This document shows, in pieces, positions 36,509-44,974 of a DNA stretch of 64,000 bases (position 1 is the stretch's first letter; the number at the start of each line of letters is the position of its first letter). The stretch covers positions 1 through 64,000 of the forward strand of contig NZ_JAQAGZ010000026.1 of NCBI RefSeq assembly GCF_027533625.1, written 5' to 3'. A program made the position numbers and the translations under genes. Origin of the DNA: Paenibacillus gyeongsangnamensis. GTDB lineage: Bacteria > Bacillota > Bacilli > Paenibacillales > NBRC-103111. Below the pieces are notes generated by a model, which was not told the origin of the DNA, did no database searches, and saw nothing but the letters and a program-made list of their open reading frames with translations.

Positions 36509-37126
36509 TTATCGTATTGCCTGCAGGGTATAATCGATCAACGTTACCAAATACGACGTTTCCAAATATGACGTTTCCAAGGGGCGCTTATGAATAAGGA
36601 AGCGGAAATAGATGGGACCGTAAATCATATCCAGCACAACGTCTATGTCGATGTCGGAGCGGACTTCCCCGCGTAATATGCTGGCTTGAAGAATTCTCCT
36701 CGCAGTAGCCCTTCTCGGTGAAATGTATTGCGAATAGAAGGCTTTGAAAACCTCCGAATCCGGGGCGCTTTCGGAAATGATGGACAGCATGGTGCGGCCA
36801 ATCGTACTGTTGAACACGTTTGATAAAGCGGTAAGCTGCATCAAAAAATTTTCGCGAAGGGTCTCCTCATCCCGCAATTCAACTGGAGGCGCGATCAGCA
36901 TAATGAATGCATCCATCACCAATAGCGTCTTGTGGTTCCACCAACGGTAGATGGTTGCTTTGCTTACTCCGGCGTGGGAGGCGATCCCTTCAATCGTCAG
37001 CGCCGGATATCCGGATTTATTAAGCAGTTCGATCGTCGCGTTCAGTATAGCGTTCTTAGACTCTTCGCTCCGTGGCCGTCCTGCAGAGGGTCGCAGATTC
37101 ATGCTATCGTCTGTCATCCAGTTCAC
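36509..37126 (-). CDS. TetR-family regulator (copy 2)
   Basis: A 205-residue near-twin of the regulator at 34112-34717 with the same HTH (TIEGIASHAGVSKATIYRWW). It differs by a few substitutions (for example ISPRRATARR versus LPRRAAARR) and by a tandem 15-bp duplication giving LETSYLETSYL near the C-terminus. It is the second gene of a permease-TetR operon, 14 bp after the permease stop. It probably represses that operon in the absence of a nucleobase-like or other ligand (inference from gene order). Confidence 0.85.
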   Translation of the reverse strand: MNWMTDDSMNLRPSAGRPRSEESKNAILNATIELLNKSGYPALTIEGIASHAGVSKATIYRWWNHKTLLVMDAFIMLIAPPVELRDEETLRENFLMQLTALSNVFNSTIGRTMLSIISESAPDSEVFKAFYSQYISPRRATARRILQASILRGEVRSDIDIDVVLDMIYGPIYFRFLIHKRPLETSYLETSYLVTLIDYTLQAIR

Positions 37127-37140
37127 TCGCTTTCAGTAGC

Positions 37141-38472
37141 CTAAGCCGATTTTACATTATTTGGAACGCTTGCGACAGTTTGTGGTTTCGGTTTCCAAGA
37201 TTGTTCCAGCAGCAAGGCAACCAGCATGCCGACAATGACGCCGTTGCTTAGCAGGTACTGAAAAATAGTCGGCAAAGAGCTAAAGAGACTTTGCGGGAGA
37301 AACATGACGCCCGTTCCTAACGACAGTGATAGACTATGAATGGTCAAACGGCGTTCATCGAGCGGCATTTTGAGAATGGATATCAATCCGATGCCGATCA
37401 TTTGAGCAAAGGTGGCGAACATGGCTGCATAGGCAACCTGAGCGGGCAATAGTGATAGCAGCGAATAAATTCCAGGCACGAAAGAAACCACGATCAACGC
37501 GATGCAAGCGATATAAAAGGGTACGAGTCGGCGTTGGCCAGTGAGCCTGACGAATCCGGCCGATATTGACAGAGGGACGACCCCGATTGTCGAGAATAAA
37601 GAACACAGGATGTTGGAGATGCCCGCAACGACGCCGCCCCTATCGAGGGGAGTGAACTTGCGGTCGGTTTGTTCCTGTTCGCCGAGAACTTGGTGCATAG
37701 CCGCCATGCTGGCAATGACGCTGGAAATGAGGATAAAAGCAACCATTACGGCTGTAACCGTCATGCCGCCATCCAATTTCGGCATGCCCCAGGCAAACAC
37801 GTCCGGCAGGTTCACGATGGAGCCCGAAGTGGGCACATTCCCAAAACCGTTAACCGTGGCATAAACAATCCAGCCGACAATGACGCCGATCAATACAGCG
37901 TAGCTCTTCATCCATCCTTTGCCCCACACAGAAAGGGCGAATACTACGAAAAATACGCCGAAGGAAACGATTGCATTAGCCGTATGGTTCGGCACCGAGG
38001 CATCGCTGGCACCAATCATGCCGTTCAATAATGTGCCGCACAGCTGAATGGTTAAGCTAATCAAATAAACACCGGTAACAAGTGGAGTAAATACTTTGAG
38101 CAGCTGATGTATCCATCCCGAAAATCCGATCAATACAACCGTTACGCCGGTGATCAGCATACCGCCTTCTAATAGTTGCAAGGTTGCGTATTGATCGGTC
38201 CCTTGCGAAGCGGCTAACTGTCCTAGCAAAATGAAGATGCCGAGCCATATCCCGGCAGGACCGTCGGCAATAGGCACCCGGTGACCGAAACGGGCGGATA
38301 TAAGAGATGACAATCCTACGACAAAGAACATGCGCTGAATGAGCCCAACAATTTCTTCCGTTGGCATGTGAAATATTTTTCCTACGACAATGGGAAGCAT
38401 TAACGAATTGGCTACTAAAAATACAAACCACTGCAAGGAAAAAATACCTGTGCCTATTGCTAAATGTTTCAT
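37141..38472 (-). CDS. NCS2-family purine/xanthine/uracil permease
   Basis: A 443-residue membrane transporter with about 12-14 helices, of the nucleobase:cation symporter-2 family. Diagnostic points are RFGHRVPIADGPAGIW near helix 3, LISLTIQLCGTLLNGMIG and the NCS2 block GGVVAGISNILCSLFSTIG. Length is normal. It is the intact partner of the wrecked copy at 33685-34098 and forms an operon with the TetR gene downstream. A TATCCGA/TCGGATA dyad upstream (38547-38565) may be its operator. Confidence 0.85.
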   Translation of the reverse strand: MKHLAIGTGIFSLQWFVFLVANSLMLPIVVGKIFHMPTEEIVGLIQRMFFVVGLSSLISARFGHRVPIADGPAGIWLGIFILLGQLAASQGTDQYATLQLLEGGMLITGVTVVLIGFSGWIHQLLKVFTPLVTGVYLISLTIQLCGTLLNGMIGASDASVPNHTANAIVSFGVFFVVFALSVWGKGWMKSYAVLIGVIVGWIVYATVNGFGNVPTSGSIVNLPDVFAWGMPKLDGGMTVTAVMVAFILISSVIASMAAMHQVLGEQEQTDRKFTPLDRGGVVAGISNILCSLFSTIGVVPLSISAGFVRLTGQRRLVPFYIACIALIVVSFVPGIYSLLSLLPAQVAYAAMFATFAQMIGIGLISILKMPLDERRLTIHSLSLSLGTGVMFLPQSLFSSLPTIFQYLLSNGVIVGMLVALLLEQSWKPKPQTVASVPNNVKSA

Positions 38473-38546
38473 GATCTTCTACTGACTCCTCTTCTTGGTC
38501 TTTGTTTTTAATACAATACGGAACGTTTCGTTTATTAATATGAATT

Positions 38547-38565
38547 TATCCGATTTGTTCGGATA
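38547..38565. promoter_or_regulatory. operator candidate upstream of the permease-TetR operon
   Basis: TATCCGA-tttgt-TCGGATA is a perfect 7-bp inverted repeat, 75 bp upstream of the permease start. An imperfect ACGGAACGTTTCGT palindrome lies just closer to the gene (38518-38531). Confidence 0.5.
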
Positions 38566-38913
38566 TGTCAATAAGAAATCCGAACGTTTGGCACCATGAC
38601 TGACGATTTAATCTTGCTCGTGGATTGGATCAAGGTCAGGACCTTACTGGAAACCAATTTACAATCTGTTTGAGCTTGTGGAGATTGAAGTGCTTGTTGT
38701 AAATGCTCACAAAGTTGCGTATGCGACTTCACTCCAATTCTGCTTAATAATAAAAGCAGTAAGGATATAAGCAAAAAACGATAAGAAACAAACACTTCTA
38801 AAATAACAATTAATGAAGCTAAACCCACATCAACCAATAAAAAAAGGACCTGAAGGAGAAATTCCAAAAAATAAATTCAAGAACAATAAAAATAGATTAG
38901 GAGATGTTTAATA
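38566..38913. other. AT-rich intergenic stretch
   Basis: Nothing convincing is seen. A 99-codon minus-strand frame (38568-38867) is leucine-rich but lacks a ribosome binding site and family features, so it was not called. Confidence 0.4.
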
Positions 38914-39473
38914 ATGTATGAAATCGCCATTATTGGCGCTGGTCCTGCCGGGGCAAGTGCCGCTTTATTTGCCGCAAAGGCAAGCAAAAAGACTTTATTA
39001 ATAACAACAACGATAAAGGAATGACCAGAAGGGCATGGTTTGAAAATTATTACGGGATCATGGAAATTGGTGGTCCAGAGATGGTGGAATTAGGAGAAAA
39101 GCAAGTTCAAAAATTCGGGGGAGAGCAAGAAGCTGTTGATATTCAAAAAAAACGGCGATGCATTCCAGATTATTCCGACTTTTTTTGCTAATTCTGTAAT
39201 TACTCCCGTGGCGAGTATGATATATCTGGCTTCATAATTATCGTTTTCCGTTGCAATCACCAAACCTGGAACAGAACCAAGAATAAAAACGGTTTTAGAT
39301 GTGGATGCCAGTGGTAAAACGAATATCAATGGCATTTGGGCTGCCGGCACTTGCGCGGGTGTAAGCGTACAGGCCATTATAACAGCTGGCGATGGGACAA
39401 AAACAGCAATTAATGTTATTAGTGAAATCAATGGTAAAAGATACGTAGACCACGATATATTAAAGCCGCAATA
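38914..39473 (+). pseudogene. short FAD oxidoreductase copy, frameshifted and partly inverted
   Basis: This is a decayed relative of the flavoprotein at 25845-26414. ATG 38914 starts MYEIAIIGAGPAGASAALFA. A frameshift follows near 39005 (KKTLLI, then NNDKGMTRRAWFENYYGIME in another frame). The block encoding ENDNYEARYIILATGVITEL (about 39168-39262) lies on the opposite strand. Plus-strand sequence resumes with KPGTEPRIKTVLDVDASGK and IWAAGTCAGVSVQAIITAGD to TAA at 39473. Inactive. Confidence 0.8.
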
Positions 39474-39523
39474 AATTTCTAAAAGGGTTTAAATGGCAAG
39501 CTTTTTCCCATTTTTACCCTTAT

Positions 39524-39712
39524 TTATTGCCCAACTATATTTCCTTCGTTGCCAAAAAGCATCATCTTGGTCTGTCATGGAATTAGGGTATCTTCGGACG
39601 CATCAATATTAATGTTTTTTTTAACAAGCCGTAAACTTAAAACACTCGCATAAAAATCTATATTTTCCTGTTTTGATGATTTCATTGAGGTATGTTTATT
39701 CACGCGAATCAC
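39524..39712 (-). pseudogene. ring-cleaving dioxygenase (MhqO-type VOC), N-terminal remnant
   Basis: The minus strand encodes NKHTSMKSSKQENIDFYASV and LSLRLVKKNINIDASEDTL, a frameshift, then MLFGNEGNIVG and a stop at 39524. This matches the N-terminal VOC module of quinone/hydroquinone ring-cleaving dioxygenases (..HHITA...ENVDFY..VLGLRLVKKTVNFDDP pattern). The remainder is lost. Confidence 0.55.
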
Positions 39713-39754
39713 CCCTTATTATTCCCCATAATTTGCTTTCCAATTTAGGGCAGC

Positions 39755-40068
39755 TTAAGTCATCCATTTTTCTGCCCATTTTTCGCATTCCGTCATCATT
39801 GGTTCCAATGCCTTGCCTTTATCTGTAAGCTCATATTCAATTCTAACAGGCGTTTCATCGTACACGCGACGGATGACGATGCCTCGGTCTCCAGCTCTTT
39901 AAAACGCACTGACAGCATTCGATCACTCATGTTTTCAATAATATTAGAAATGTCTTTAAATCGCTTCGGTCCACTCATAAGCGTCCATATGATAAGTCCA
40001 ATCCAACGTTTACCCAATAATTCAAAAGCTGCTTCAAACCTGGGACATATTTTATAGTTGGGCTCCAT
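39755..40068 (-). pseudogene. HxlR-family regulator with one frameshift
   Basis: ATG 40068 starts MEPNYKICPRFEAAFELLGK (Cys8 is conserved), then RFKDISNIIENMSDRMLSVR. A one-base loss near 39889 shifts the frame after FKELETE. The correct continuation (GIVIRRVYDETPVRIEYEL, then KGKALEPMMTECEKWAEKW) ends at 39755. Repairing one G restores a full ~104-residue DUF24 regulator, a quinone-sensor type relative of 16281-16625. Confidence 0.75.
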
Positions 40069-40114
40069 ATACGCACCTCCCTATTAATTTATTATAATTA
40101 ACTTTACAATAATA

Positions 40115-40415
40115 AGTACATGGCAGGTTAAGCCATACCTGAAGAGTATGGATAATCTCCTCATCTACCGATTCTTCGGCATGTCTGGCCGCCCAGCCAA
40201 CATTCATATATTGCACGTCGCCGGCTTCCATAATGGAGTGCCCTCCGGCTTGGATCGATGTGCTCCAATCTTCCATCCACCACGTAGGTGACCGTTTGGA
40301 AACCGCGGTGCGGGTGATCAGAGAACGTGCCGCGTTTAAACCGGTCCTCCGCCATCAAGATGAACGGATCCCAATCTTTCCATCGACCTAGATCCAATAC
40401 CCAAGCTTGTTGAAC
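40115..40415 (-). pseudogene. pirin-family protein, N-terminal remnant
   Basis: The minus strand encodes VLDLGRWKDWDPFILMAED and the metal-binding segment FSDHPHRGFQTVTYVVDG of the pirin cupin. A frameshift near 40275 then gives IQAGGHSIMEAGDVQYMNVG and EEIIHTLQVWLNLP. The C-terminal half is absent. Some pirins act as quercetinases. Confidence 0.7.
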
Positions 40416-40574
40416 ATGCTCTGATTACCGGGTACCTTCTTTTAGGTCAAGAAGCTGCCATTCCCAGCAAAGACCTTGATGTCCTTATTATAAACCAGTA
40501 ACTATAATAAAGGAAGTAATCACTTCAATGTAGCTTAGTATCAAAAAAGAAACCGAAGATGTTTAGAGGGTAGT

Positions 40575-40782
40575 AGAACATCAGTTGAAGCCGATTTTGG
40601 CTTAGTATGAAAGCACAGATCGTTCAGACCTACGTATAATCGAAGAAAAGGATTTCCATCACAAAGAAATTATCAATGATGATGCCCTCTTTCGAATTTA
40701 ACGTCTCGTTGAGGATACCGTTTTGTTAGCAAAAACTTATTCGAAGCTTCGCGAAGAGAAAGAAGCAGAATACGGTTTTTAA
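40575..40782 (+). pseudogene. FMN reductase, diverged C-terminal remnant
   Basis: The plus strand encodes HQLKPILA, a stop, then KAQIVQTYV, a lost base, IIEEKDFHHKEIINDDALFRI, a stop, and RLVEDTVLLAKTYSKLREEK ending EAEYGF. This is the last third of a relative of the FMN reductase at 26601-27167, about 70% similar, with several nonsense and indel lesions. Confidence 0.65.
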
Positions 40783-40849
40783 TCATAACGCAACCAATCA
40801 TTTGATAGGTCGGGTAGACTCTTTGGTAATTAATCTAGTAACATAGTGG

Positions 40850-41017
40850 GTACTCAAAGAATTGAAGACGGCAGGGATTATGGAGCAGCATGTCTACCCC
40901 GAAACGCCAGTGCGTGTGGAATATGAACTTTCAGAGAAGGGGCGGAATTTTAAACCTGTAATTGATCAAGTTCAGCAATGGGCTAATCTGTGGTTAGATG
41001 GCATTATGGTTTGTTAG
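40850..41017 (+). pseudogene. HxlR-family regulator, C-terminal remnant
   Basis: The plus strand reads VLKELKTAGIMEQHVYPETP, RVEYELSEKGRNFKPVIDQV and QQWANLWL, ending TAG at 41015-41017. This is the second half of a DUF24 regulator; the sensor Cys and recognition helix are missing. It is the third HxlR-type sequence in the window. Confidence 0.6.
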
Positions 41018-41140
41018 ACAGTATCGTGGACAAGTATATGAGTAGAGCACAGCTGTATTGATGCGCCATCCGAAAGTGGGTGGCGCATGTTATTTCCCTG
41101 TTTGTGGTGAATTCCAAAAGCTCTTGTTGCACTAACCTCC

Positions 41141-41224
41141 CGTTTGTTGAGCGAATTGCAGAATAACTAAAACAAGCGATGGATCGGTTCCATCGCCGTG
41201 CTATCGTTTTCCGTTAGCGTAATC
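41141..41224. repeat. dispersed intergenic repeat, copy A
   Basis: An ~84-bp unit: CGTTTGTTGAGCGAATTGCA, a hairpin GCGATGGAtcgguTCCATCGC-type stem (41176-41197), and the tail CTATCGTTTTCCGTTAGCG (41201-41219). It is nearly identical to 62642-62724. Confidence 0.8.
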
Positions 41225-41755
41225 TCCTATCCAACTTGACGACCATCCCATAGTTGGAGGACGAACAAGCGGCCATACCGAGTGGGCAGTCCACCTTGCC
41301 TGTGGCATGGGGACAACGGAATTTCAGGTGATCGCCATCGGCTCCCCAATAGGTCATAGCAAAGCCCATCTGTAGCAGGGTGTACCGCTGGAGATCATCC
41401 CTGCAGGCGGTTCCCTCTCAATGCGAAGGTTCATTGGAATAATCGCCTGAGCTTTTACGTTCCGTGCGACTTCATAGTTTTTGAGTTGGTCATAGCCGGC
41501 GTCAAGCACAAAGAAGCTCACTTTCGTTCCAGCAGCTACCTGTGCCATAAGAACAGGAGCCATATCGCCGTCATTGACATGAGCCGGTGTAATAGACAGC
41601 GCCATGGGCAGCTCACTTGTTGTGTCAACGGCAAGATGCAGCTTATAACCAAACCACTTAACCTTATTGCCAAAGGAATCGAACTTCGCGCCCCAGTTGG
41701 CATTTCCGGTTAGCTCGCTTTTCCGTTTCGGCTCTTTTTTCTCATAGGCTTGAAT
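41225..41755 (-). mobile_element. DDE transposase fragment (IS4/IS5 superfamily)
   Basis: The minus strand encodes KKEPKRKSELTGNANWGAKF, KWFGYKLHLAVDTTSELPMA, LDAGYDQLKNYEVARNVKA and IIPMNLR. After a shift near 41375 it continues FAMTYWGADGDHLKFRCPH and GMVVKLDRRLR. The N-terminal DNA-binding part and the C-terminal SVERCNSRLK-type block are missing. The exact IS family is uncertain. Confidence 0.65.
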
Positions 41756-42230
41756 CCGCCATCAAGGCCGGTTATGCGGGCGTTCCGATGTTTTTGGCAG
41801 CTTTAGGCGGCCCGGTAACCAGCTTTAAGCCGTCGATCAATGCATTCCGTGAGGCTGCGCAGCGAAATGGATACGATCCGGCAAAACTCCCGATTACGTT
41901 GGCCGGATTGTTCCACGCCGCCGATACAACCCAGCAGGCGTTGAAAGAAATGTATCCCCACATGAATCAGGGCATGGAGCTCACCAACGGAAGGGGCTAT
42001 CCGAAGCAGCTTTTTGCACAAGGTGCGGATCCGCACGACGTCTTGAACATCGGCACTCCTGAGCAGATCATTGAGAAAATTCTTTATCAGCATGAACTAT
42101 TCGGCCATCAGCGGTATATCGCCAAATTGATTTTGGAGGCGTACCTTCCGACAGGGTAAAGAGAAACATCGAACTGATCGCAAAGAAAATCATGCCAGCC
42201 GTCAAAAAATATACTGCAAAGGAAGCATGA
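41756..42230 (+). pseudogene. LLM oxidoreductase, C-terminal half
   Basis: The plus strand reads AIKAGYAGVPMFLAALGGPV, AFREAAQRNGYDPAKLP, QLFAQGADPHDVLNIGTPEQ and LYQHELFGHQRYIAKL. A one-base shift near 42130 (continuing DFGGVPSDRVKRNIELIAKK) then leads to TGA at 42228-42230. It is clearly homologous to, but more diverged from, the intact LLM gene at 27164-28240. Its left end abuts a transposase fragment. Confidence 0.75.
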
Positions 42231-42242
42231 GGAGGCGAAGGT

Positions 42243-42630
42243 ATGAAGATCGTCGGATTATCCGGATCCATCGTCGGTTCGAAGACCAGAACGGCAATCG
42301 ACTACGCTATGAAAAAAATCGCTGAAAAATATCCCGATGCCGACGCGACATTGATCGATTTGTCCGAGTACGACATTCAGTTTAGCGACGGGCGCAATTA
42401 CTTGGAATACGAGGGCGATACCGGACACGTGGCGAAAACCGTGATGGAAGCCGATGCGATCATCATCGGTACTCCCATTTTTCAAGCCTCCATACCGGGT
42501 ACTTTGAAGAACATCTTTGATTTGCTTCCTCCACAGGCATTGCGCGATAAAATTGTCGGCTTACTTGTGACCGCGGGTTCGCCCAGGCATTTCTTGGTTG
42601 CGGAACAGCAGCTCAAGCCCATTTTGACAT
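42243..42630 (+). pseudogene. FMN reductase, near-identical truncated copy
   Basis: Residues 1-130 are identical to the FMN reductase at 26601-27167 except for two substitutions (Glu25 to Lys, and SSRH to SPRH), including the FMN loop LSGSIVGSKTRTAI. The copy stops abruptly after QLKPILTY and runs into histidine-kinase sequence. The ribosome binding site GGAGGCGAAGGT is preserved. The C-terminal 58 residues are missing. Confidence 0.85.
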
Positions 42631-43058
42631 ATAGTCGAAACTATGGCTCATGTTGCAGCCTCCCTTGCCCATGAAGTCCGCAATCCACTTACAGCAGTTA
42701 TGGAATTTCTGAAATTAATCCGTGATGATTCTATCTCAAAAGAAAAGACCCAGCAATATATTGATATTTGAGTTGAAGAGATTAAGCGGACGCTGTCTCA
42801 ACAGGAAAAGTGAAGTTCCGTATTGACCGCGAATCCTTATATGCAAAGATAACTATAAATGATAATGGAATTGGAATGAGCCAAGAGCAACTTGCGCGGC
42901 TGGGAACCATTTATTTTTCAACAAAAAACAAAGGTACAGGATTGGGACTTACGTTTTCTTATCAATTAATCCGTTCGATGAACGGTGCTGTATTATCTGT
43001 ACGAAGTACATCAGGAAAAGGAGCAGAATTCATCATCTCGTTACCTTTAACCAACTGA
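42631..43058 (+). pseudogene. sensor histidine kinase remnant (KinB-like)
   Basis: The plus strand encodes a HisKA block with the phosphorylatable His (VAASLAHEVRNPLTAVMEFL), a stop at about 42769-42771, and EEIKRTLSQ. It then jumps to an HATPase block (ITINDNGIGMSQEQL, STKNKGTGLGLTFSYQLI, GKGAEFIISLPL) ending at 43058. The ATPase N-box is deleted and the sensor part is missing. It resembles Bacillales sporulation kinases. Confidence 0.75.
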
Positions 43059-43285
43059 CTACTATCATTTTGAACAACTTCGACTACAACAATTCATGAA
43101 GATAGGATGATGTATAGATTAGGGGATTCTTGGGAGGTGGAATTATAATTATAGTACTTTATCGAAAGTTACTCCTATAGAAAAAAACAAAATGTAAGGA
43201 AATTACCGGAACAGCCCTATAAGTACAGGATATATTGCGAGGCATGACAAGCTTGGAAACCTTTAAATTAAAAACCGACCTCGCA

Positions 43286-44176
43286 TTACGAACGATAGGT
43301 TTTTAATAAGTTCAAATATTTTGTCTGAGAGATTCCGTTAACGAGTTGAGTCAGTGCCTGCCTGATTGGCGTAGCCGGACGACCGAGCAGATTTCGAAAA
43401 TCATGGCTTTCCATCTCCAGTGCGCCTTGCCGAATGCCTTGCTGGATAGCTACAAGCATGGAGATGACGAAGTCGGGTACAGCCGTGCCTTTCATGATGT
43501 CGGCATACGTGGCGTCATCGACCTGTTGTACATGTACTTCCTTGCTTAATACCGTACCAAGCTCAGACGCCAGTTCTTCTTGAGTCAGCAGTTTACCCGA
43601 AAGCTCATAGATCGTATTCTCGTGTCCGGGCCCCACCAAAACGGTTGCTACTGCCTCCGCGTAATCTTGCTGCAGCGCCCAGCCCACCTTGCCGTTTCCT
43701 GCGGACGTCACCCAATGAGCTCCCGCCATCACGCCTTGAATGCTTGCAATTTCATTCTCCAAGTACCAGTTGTTGTGTAAGAAGGAGTAAGGAATGCCTG
43801 TTTTCATAATAGCGTCCTCTGATGCCTGATGCGTTGGAGCAAGGCGTGCTTTCCTTTGCGTTCGACAAGCTGGTATAAATTTTACTTCAGCACGCTCTGC
43901 AGCAGTTACAGCATTTGTATATTGTCGAATTCTTGTTTCGTTGTCTCCATCTGCAGAAATCAGTAATAAGCGATCGATCCCTGCAAAAGCAGTATCCAAT
44001 GTTTCCGGACGGTCAAAATCGCCTTGGCGAATCTCTACCCCGCGAGCTCGTAATCCTTCCGCTTTTTCCGGATTCCGTACACTGATAGCCAGTTGACTCG
44101 CCGGTACAGTTTTCAATAACGTGTCTACCACTTTCGTTCCCAATCTCCCTGTTGCGCCTGTGACTAACGTTTTCAT
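43286..44176 (-). CDS. NmrA-like NAD(P)-dependent reductase (QorB/YtfG type)
   Basis: A 296-residue extended short-chain dehydrogenase. The nucleotide motif is TLVTGATGRLGTKV (residues 3-16), with FDRPETLDTAFAGIDRLLL and LAPTHQASEDAIMKTGIPY as in QorB/AzoB quinone or azo reductases. Between VKF and LAPTHQ the called frame reads IPACRTQRKAR, which is not family-like, while the neighbouring frame reads YTSLSNAKEST, the expected active-site strand. Two compensating indels (about 43840 and 43878) therefore appear to have altered 11-12 residues. The enzyme may be impaired. Confidence 0.8.
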   Translation of the reverse strand: MKTLVTGATGRLGTKVVDTLLKTVPASQLAISVRNPEKAEGLRARGVEIRQGDFDRPETLDTAFAGIDRLLLISADGDNETRIRQYTNAVTAAERAEVKFIPACRTQRKARLAPTHQASEDAIMKTGIPYSFLHNNWYLENEIASIQGVMAGAHWVTSAGNGKVGWALQQDYAEAVATVLVGPGHENTIYELSGKLLTQEELASELGTVLSKEVHVQQVDDATYADIMKGTAVPDFVISMLVAIQQGIRQGALEMESHDFRNLLGRPATPIRQALTQLVNGISQTKYLNLLKTYRS

Positions 44177-44244
44177 GTCCTATTCCTCCAAAATATGTAT
44201 GTTGTGATTTTTAACATTCCCAGTATTCTTTCGATTTCGTGTCG

Positions 44245-44286
44245 CAATTAAAAATCCCCTGTACCAAAATAATCTGATACAGGGGA
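44245..44286 (-). terminator. terminator after sodA
   Basis: On the minus strand CCCCTGTA (44285-44278) pairs with TACAGGGG (44263-44256), followed by ATTTTTAATT. It lies 27 bp downstream of the sodA stop, closing the trxB-sodA run. Confidence 0.8.
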
Positions 44287-44312
44287 AGTGTTGATTCATA
44301 AATCGATCGAAT

Positions 44313-44927
44313 TTATTTTTTTACAGCATGATACCGTCTAGACACTTCTGCCCAGTTGATCACATTGAAGAAAGCTTGAATATAATCCGGACGTTTGTTT
44401 TGATATTTCAAGTAGTAAGCATGTTCCCACACGTCAATTCCGAGAAGAGGCGTATCACCCTCCATAATCGGACTGTCCTGATTCGGGAGGGAGTACACTT
44501 TCAGTTTGCCATCTTTGCTGACAACAAGGAACGCCCAACCAGAGCCAAAACGGGTGGTAGCAGCAGCTGTGAAAGCTTCCTTAAACTTGGCAAATCCGCC
44601 CAAATCATTTTCAATTGCAGCCACAAGCTCACCGGTCGGTGCCCCGCCTGCGTTAGGGGCAATCGTTTGCCAGAAAAGAGAGTGGTTGGCATGACCGCCT
44701 CCGTTGTTCCGAACCGCCGTGCGGATTTCTTCCGGAACGGATGCCAAATCGCCAATCAGTGCTTCAATAGTTTTTTCGTGCAGCTCCGGATGCTTGTCAA
44801 GTGCCGCATTTAAATTAGTAACGTATGTGTTATGGTGCCGATCGTGATGGATCATCATTGTTATTTCATCGATATAAGGCTCAAGTGCATTGTTTGCGTA
44901 AGGCAGTTGCGGAAGTTGATGTGCCAT
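44313..44927 (-). CDS. sodA: superoxide dismutase (Mn/Fe)
   Basis: A 204-residue cytoplasmic SOD that converts superoxide to peroxide and oxygen. Metal ligands are His27, His82 (ANHSLFW), Asp165 and His169 (DVWEHAYY). The length and GSGWAFLV block are typical. Mn versus Fe use cannot be settled. It is the last gene of a leftward run with trxB, a glutaredoxin and a peroxiredoxin, consistent with an oxidative-stress operon in which the peroxiredoxin removes the peroxide that SodA produces. Confidence 0.95.
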   Translation of the reverse strand: MAHQLPQLPYANNALEPYIDEITMMIHHDRHHNTYVTNLNAALDKHPELHEKTIEALIGDLASVPEEIRTAVRNNGGGHANHSLFWQTIAPNAGGAPTGELVAAIENDLGGFAKFKEAFTAAATTRFGSGWAFLVVSKDGKLKVYSLPNQDSPIMEGDTPLLGIDVWEHAYYLKYQNKRPDYIQAFFNVINWAEVSRRYHAVKK

Positions 44928-44974
44928 GGTTATTTCCTCCTAATGATAAAGTTTGGTATGACATATTTATTTAC

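Noticed and set aside
38568..38867. 99-codon leucine-rich minus-strand frame
   Set aside because: No ribosome binding site, no family, and low-complexity AT-rich DNA can produce such frames by chance.
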